From assembly GCA_964611645.1 (NCBI GenBank), contig CAZTAO010000117.1, positions 1-7,662 on the forward strand: 7,662 bases of DNA, given 5' to 3'. Under the pieces are notes generated by a model. That model had not been told where the DNA came from. It saw nothing but the letters and a program-made list of their open reading frames with translations, and made no database searches. Shown here in pieces: positions 6,105 through 7,662 of this stretch; position 1 is the first letter of the stretch; the number at the start of each line of letters is the position of its first letter. Source of the stretch: CAZTAO01 sp964611645 (GTDB lineage: Bacteria; Armatimonadota; UBA5829). A program made the translations under genes and the position numbers.

Positions 6105-7157
6105 ATGACTGATTATCGCGCGCCGTGGTCGAGATCGCTGAAGCTGTCAACGCGGCTGGTTCTTGCGTTGATGGGTGGCCTTTGCTTGGGAATGGTCTGG
6201 TTTGGGTTATACCGGGTTAACCTCGGCGACCCGGGCGGTTGGGTGGCGATGGCTTCATGCGGTGTGCTTCCGGTGGTCATGTTGCTGACTCCTCTGTGGG
6301 CGCCGCGGGGTTATCGAATCACTGACAATGCCGTCGTCATCCGCAAGAGGGTCGGGGATGAGCAGATATCCTTCGACGAGATTGCTTCGGCCGAGATACG
6401 GGACAGCCGGGAGGTGCTTGCAGGGGCGATGAAGGTGATGGGTTCCGGCGGCTATTACGGCACTTATGGCAGGTTCAGCGGCGGGGCTTTGGGTTCATTC
6501 AGAGCGTCGGTAACCAATGACGGCCCGGTCGTTGTGCTGAGGATGAAACACGGAAACCCCTTGGTCATTTCCCCCGAGTATCCCACCGACTTCCTGCGGG
6601 AACTGGGCAGCCGGACGGGGGTGCAAGTCCAGGAAAGGGAAACAACCGATCAGCCACCCGTCTCCTACAGACCGCCGCTCAGCCCTGGGGAGTTGGTGAT
6701 TGAGGTTGCCTCGCTGGCTCTGCTGCTAGTCTGCTTCGCGCTGACCGCCCACTTCTGGGATAAGCTTCCTGAGACCGTCCCCACACACTTCGGGTTCCTG
6801 GGCAAGCCCGACTCGTGGGGACCGAAGAGTAGGATACTGATCCTGCCAGGAATGGCGCTTGTAACCTATGTGGTATTGACAGCGATGACCGCGATCATCT
6901 CAAGAATCAACAAAGCCCCAGCGGCTCATCCAAAGGCAAGAAAAGCGGTTGACCTGACTCGCTGGGCGTTTGGTACCATCAAGTGCTGGATATTGTTCAT
7001 ATCTGCGTACACTATCTGGCAGACCGCTTTGATTGCACTGGGCAAATCCGAGGGGCTTGGCGTCGGCTTCACCCTCGTGACTCTGTTGGGCTTCATCCTT
7101 GGACCGGCGGCGCTCATCCCAATGGCGCTTCGCTCGTCCAAGTCCGAACAGGAGTAG
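6105..7157 (+). CDS. Membrane protein with bacterial PH-like domain and DUF1648 segment
   Basis: 350 residues. Likely membrane segments at about 17-38, 45-65, 196-217, 244-266, 288-310 and 318-342. Between the second and third lies a soluble region of about 68-178 with the glycine/tyrosine-rich run G113-S-G-G-Y-Y-G-T-Y-G-R-F and a strand-rich character, as in bacterial PH-like domains found in membrane proteins. L221-P-E-T-V-P-T-H-F-G, then G233-K-P-D-S, is the characteristic DUF1648 motif; DUF1648 also occurs in SdpI-type immunity proteins, but immunity here would be speculation. Function unknown. The start is supported by GAGAGGAG (6088-6095), 9 nt upstream of the ATG. The gene stands alone after a repeat-rich spacer, and its last 44 nt overlap an antisense reading frame that runs off a transposase remnant. 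The C-terminus ends just after the last membrane segment and looks natural. Confidence 0.87.
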   Translation: MTDYRAPWSRSLKLSTRLVLALMGGLCLGMVWFGLYRVNLGDPGGWVAMASCGVLPVVMLLTPLWAPRGYRITDNAVVIRKRVGDEQISFDEIASAEIRDSREVLAGAMKVMGSGGYYGTYGRFSGGALGSFRASVTNDGPVVVLRMKHGNPLVISPEYPTDFLRELGSRTGVQVQERETTDQPPVSYRPPLSPGELVIEVASLALLLVCFALTAHFWDKLPETVPTHFGFLGKPDSWGPKSRILILPGMALVTYVVLTAMTAIISRINKAPAAHPKARKAVDLTRWAFGTIKCWILFISAYTIWQTALIALGKSEGLGVGFTLVTLLGFILGPAALIPMALRSSKSEQE

Positions 7158-7497
7158 TGACGCGCGGGAAGGTCATTTGCCTCCGCACGGTCAATATTCG
7201 AGAGTCTGCCACGACTTGGTCGATGGCCTCAGTGGGAATATCGGCAAGGCGACGGGGACGCCCGGTAGCCTTTGCGCGTGGCACAGACTCGATGCCTGTT
7301 CTGTTGAAAGCAGCAACGCCATTCCTGGCAGCGCGCTCGGACACTGACAGCGCCACGCCGATCTGGGCAGTGCTCTTGCCTTGCGAGGACATAAGAATGC
7401 AAAGCGCTCGTCTGCGGGTTGCTCCGTCTTGTGATTGGGAGAGCAATCTGAGTTGGGCCACTTCTTTAGGTGTGATGGTTCTAGCAAACGTCGCCAT
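7114..7497 (-). pseudogene. Truncated IS630-family transposase, N-terminal HTH part only
   Basis: The 127-residue minus-strand frame begins like IS630-type transposases: R28-R-R-A-L-C-I-L, then G40-K-S-T-A-Q-I-G-V-A-L-S-V-S as a helix-turn-helix (about 40-64), then F64-N-R-T-G and G79-R-P-R-R-L. Full IS630 transposases are about 330-350 residues with a DDE catalytic domain, which is absent here. Homology-like sequence seems to end near residue 100 (about position 7195); the remaining codons run antisense into the 3' end of the membrane-protein gene and look fortuitous. No continuation is visible in the other minus-strand frames. It is therefore a remnant, unable to transpose by itself. A stand-alone HTH regulator derived from a transposase is possible but less likely. 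Confidence 0.7.
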
Positions 7498-7503
7498 GCG
7501 ATG

Positions 7504-7509
7504 ATTATA
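7504..7509 (-). promoter_or_regulatory. Consensus -10 box of the transposase remnant, leaderless arrangement
   Basis: Read on the minus strand, a perfect TATAAT ends 6 nt before the ATG at 7497, so transcription would start at or next to the start codon. No Shine-Dalgarno sequence precedes this ATG. No good -35 hexamer is seen 16-18 nt further upstream. Confidence 0.4.
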
Positions 7510-7579
7510 TCACGCGCTGTGGGTGAACATAATAGGGCTTCATTGTGGACTGTTTTGAGCTCTTGGACGCCAATTCCAG

Positions 7580-7609
7580 GTGAGTTCTAGTGAGTATAAT
7601 GAGTTTGAT
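7580..7609. repeat. Tandem GTGAGT-type repeats with about 10-bp period
   Basis: GTGAGTTCTA (7580-7589), GTGAGTATAA (7590-7599) and TGAGTTTGAT (7600-7609) resemble the GTGAGTTTG units at 5897-5923, but degenerate and spaced by 10 bp rather than 9. They lie upstream of the transposase remnant. The rest of 7510-7662 shows no gene that I can support. Confidence 0.55.
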
Positions 7610-7662
7610 GGTAAGCGTCAAACCACCCCCACCTTGTTTGGCTTCCTGACTTGAGCGATACT

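Noticed and set aside
6105..7157. SdpI-type immunity protein
   Set aside because: DUF1648 is shared, but there is no neighbouring toxin gene and the PH-like insertion differs, so immunity was not claimed.
6983..7504. 173-codon forward open frame across the membrane-protein 3' end and the transposase remnant
   Set aside because: It is the complement of the IS630-like frame and an off-frame reading of the membrane-protein gene, with no independent support.
1..7662. tRNA, rRNA or riboswitch
   Set aside because: No cloverleaf, rRNA-like stretch or recognisable riboswitch core was seen in the non-coding parts.

Overview
The window is bacterial, with moderately GC-rich sequence, Shine-Dalgarno-led genes and overlapping stop/start codons. 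It looks like an accessory, defence-island-like region. Nothing in it lets me name the phylum.

Layout. (1) Positions 57-4509 hold a tightly coupled three-gene operon whose 5' side is cut by the window edge. The first two genes (57-689 and 686-1396) encode small proteins that share a spaced sequence pattern with each other and, more remotely, with the core of bacterial Ku. The third (1393-4509) encodes a 1038-residue fusion: an ATP-dependent DNA ligase catalytic core with motifs I, III, IIIa, IV, V and VI, then a long unassigned cysteine-containing middle region, then a Cdc48/p97-type AAA+ ATPase with Walker A, Walker B, sensor 1, arginine fingers and a pore-loop motif. (2) Positions 4468-4612 hold a cluster of short direct and inverted copies of TCAGTCCGG running across the operon's stop codon, including a strong hairpin. 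(3) Positions 4768-5772 encode a RhuM-type protein with a C-terminal Fic/Doc domain. (4) Positions 5773-6104 are non-coding and carry three clusters of a 9-bp tandem unit (CAAACTCAC and its complement). (5) Positions 6105-7157 encode a multi-pass membrane protein with a bacterial PH-like domain and a DUF1648 segment. (6) Positions 7114-7497, minus strand, hold a truncated IS630-type transposase N-terminus with a consensus -10 box; beyond it is a further set of GTGAGT-type repeats.

How the genes may work together. My main hypothesis is that the operon is an undescribed end-joining-like system: a pair of Ku-like proteins would bind DNA ends, the ligase would seal them, and the fused AAA+ motor would remodel or release the complex. 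This parallels eukaryotic end joining, where Ku is a heterodimer and p97/VCP has been implicated in removing Ku from DNA. The ligase and AAA+ assignments rest on visible catalytic motifs and are strong. The Ku assignment is a remote-similarity inference from motif spacing and needs a profile or structure test. The RhuM-Fic gene and the transposase remnant fit a mobile or defence neighbourhood but are not clearly part of the operon.
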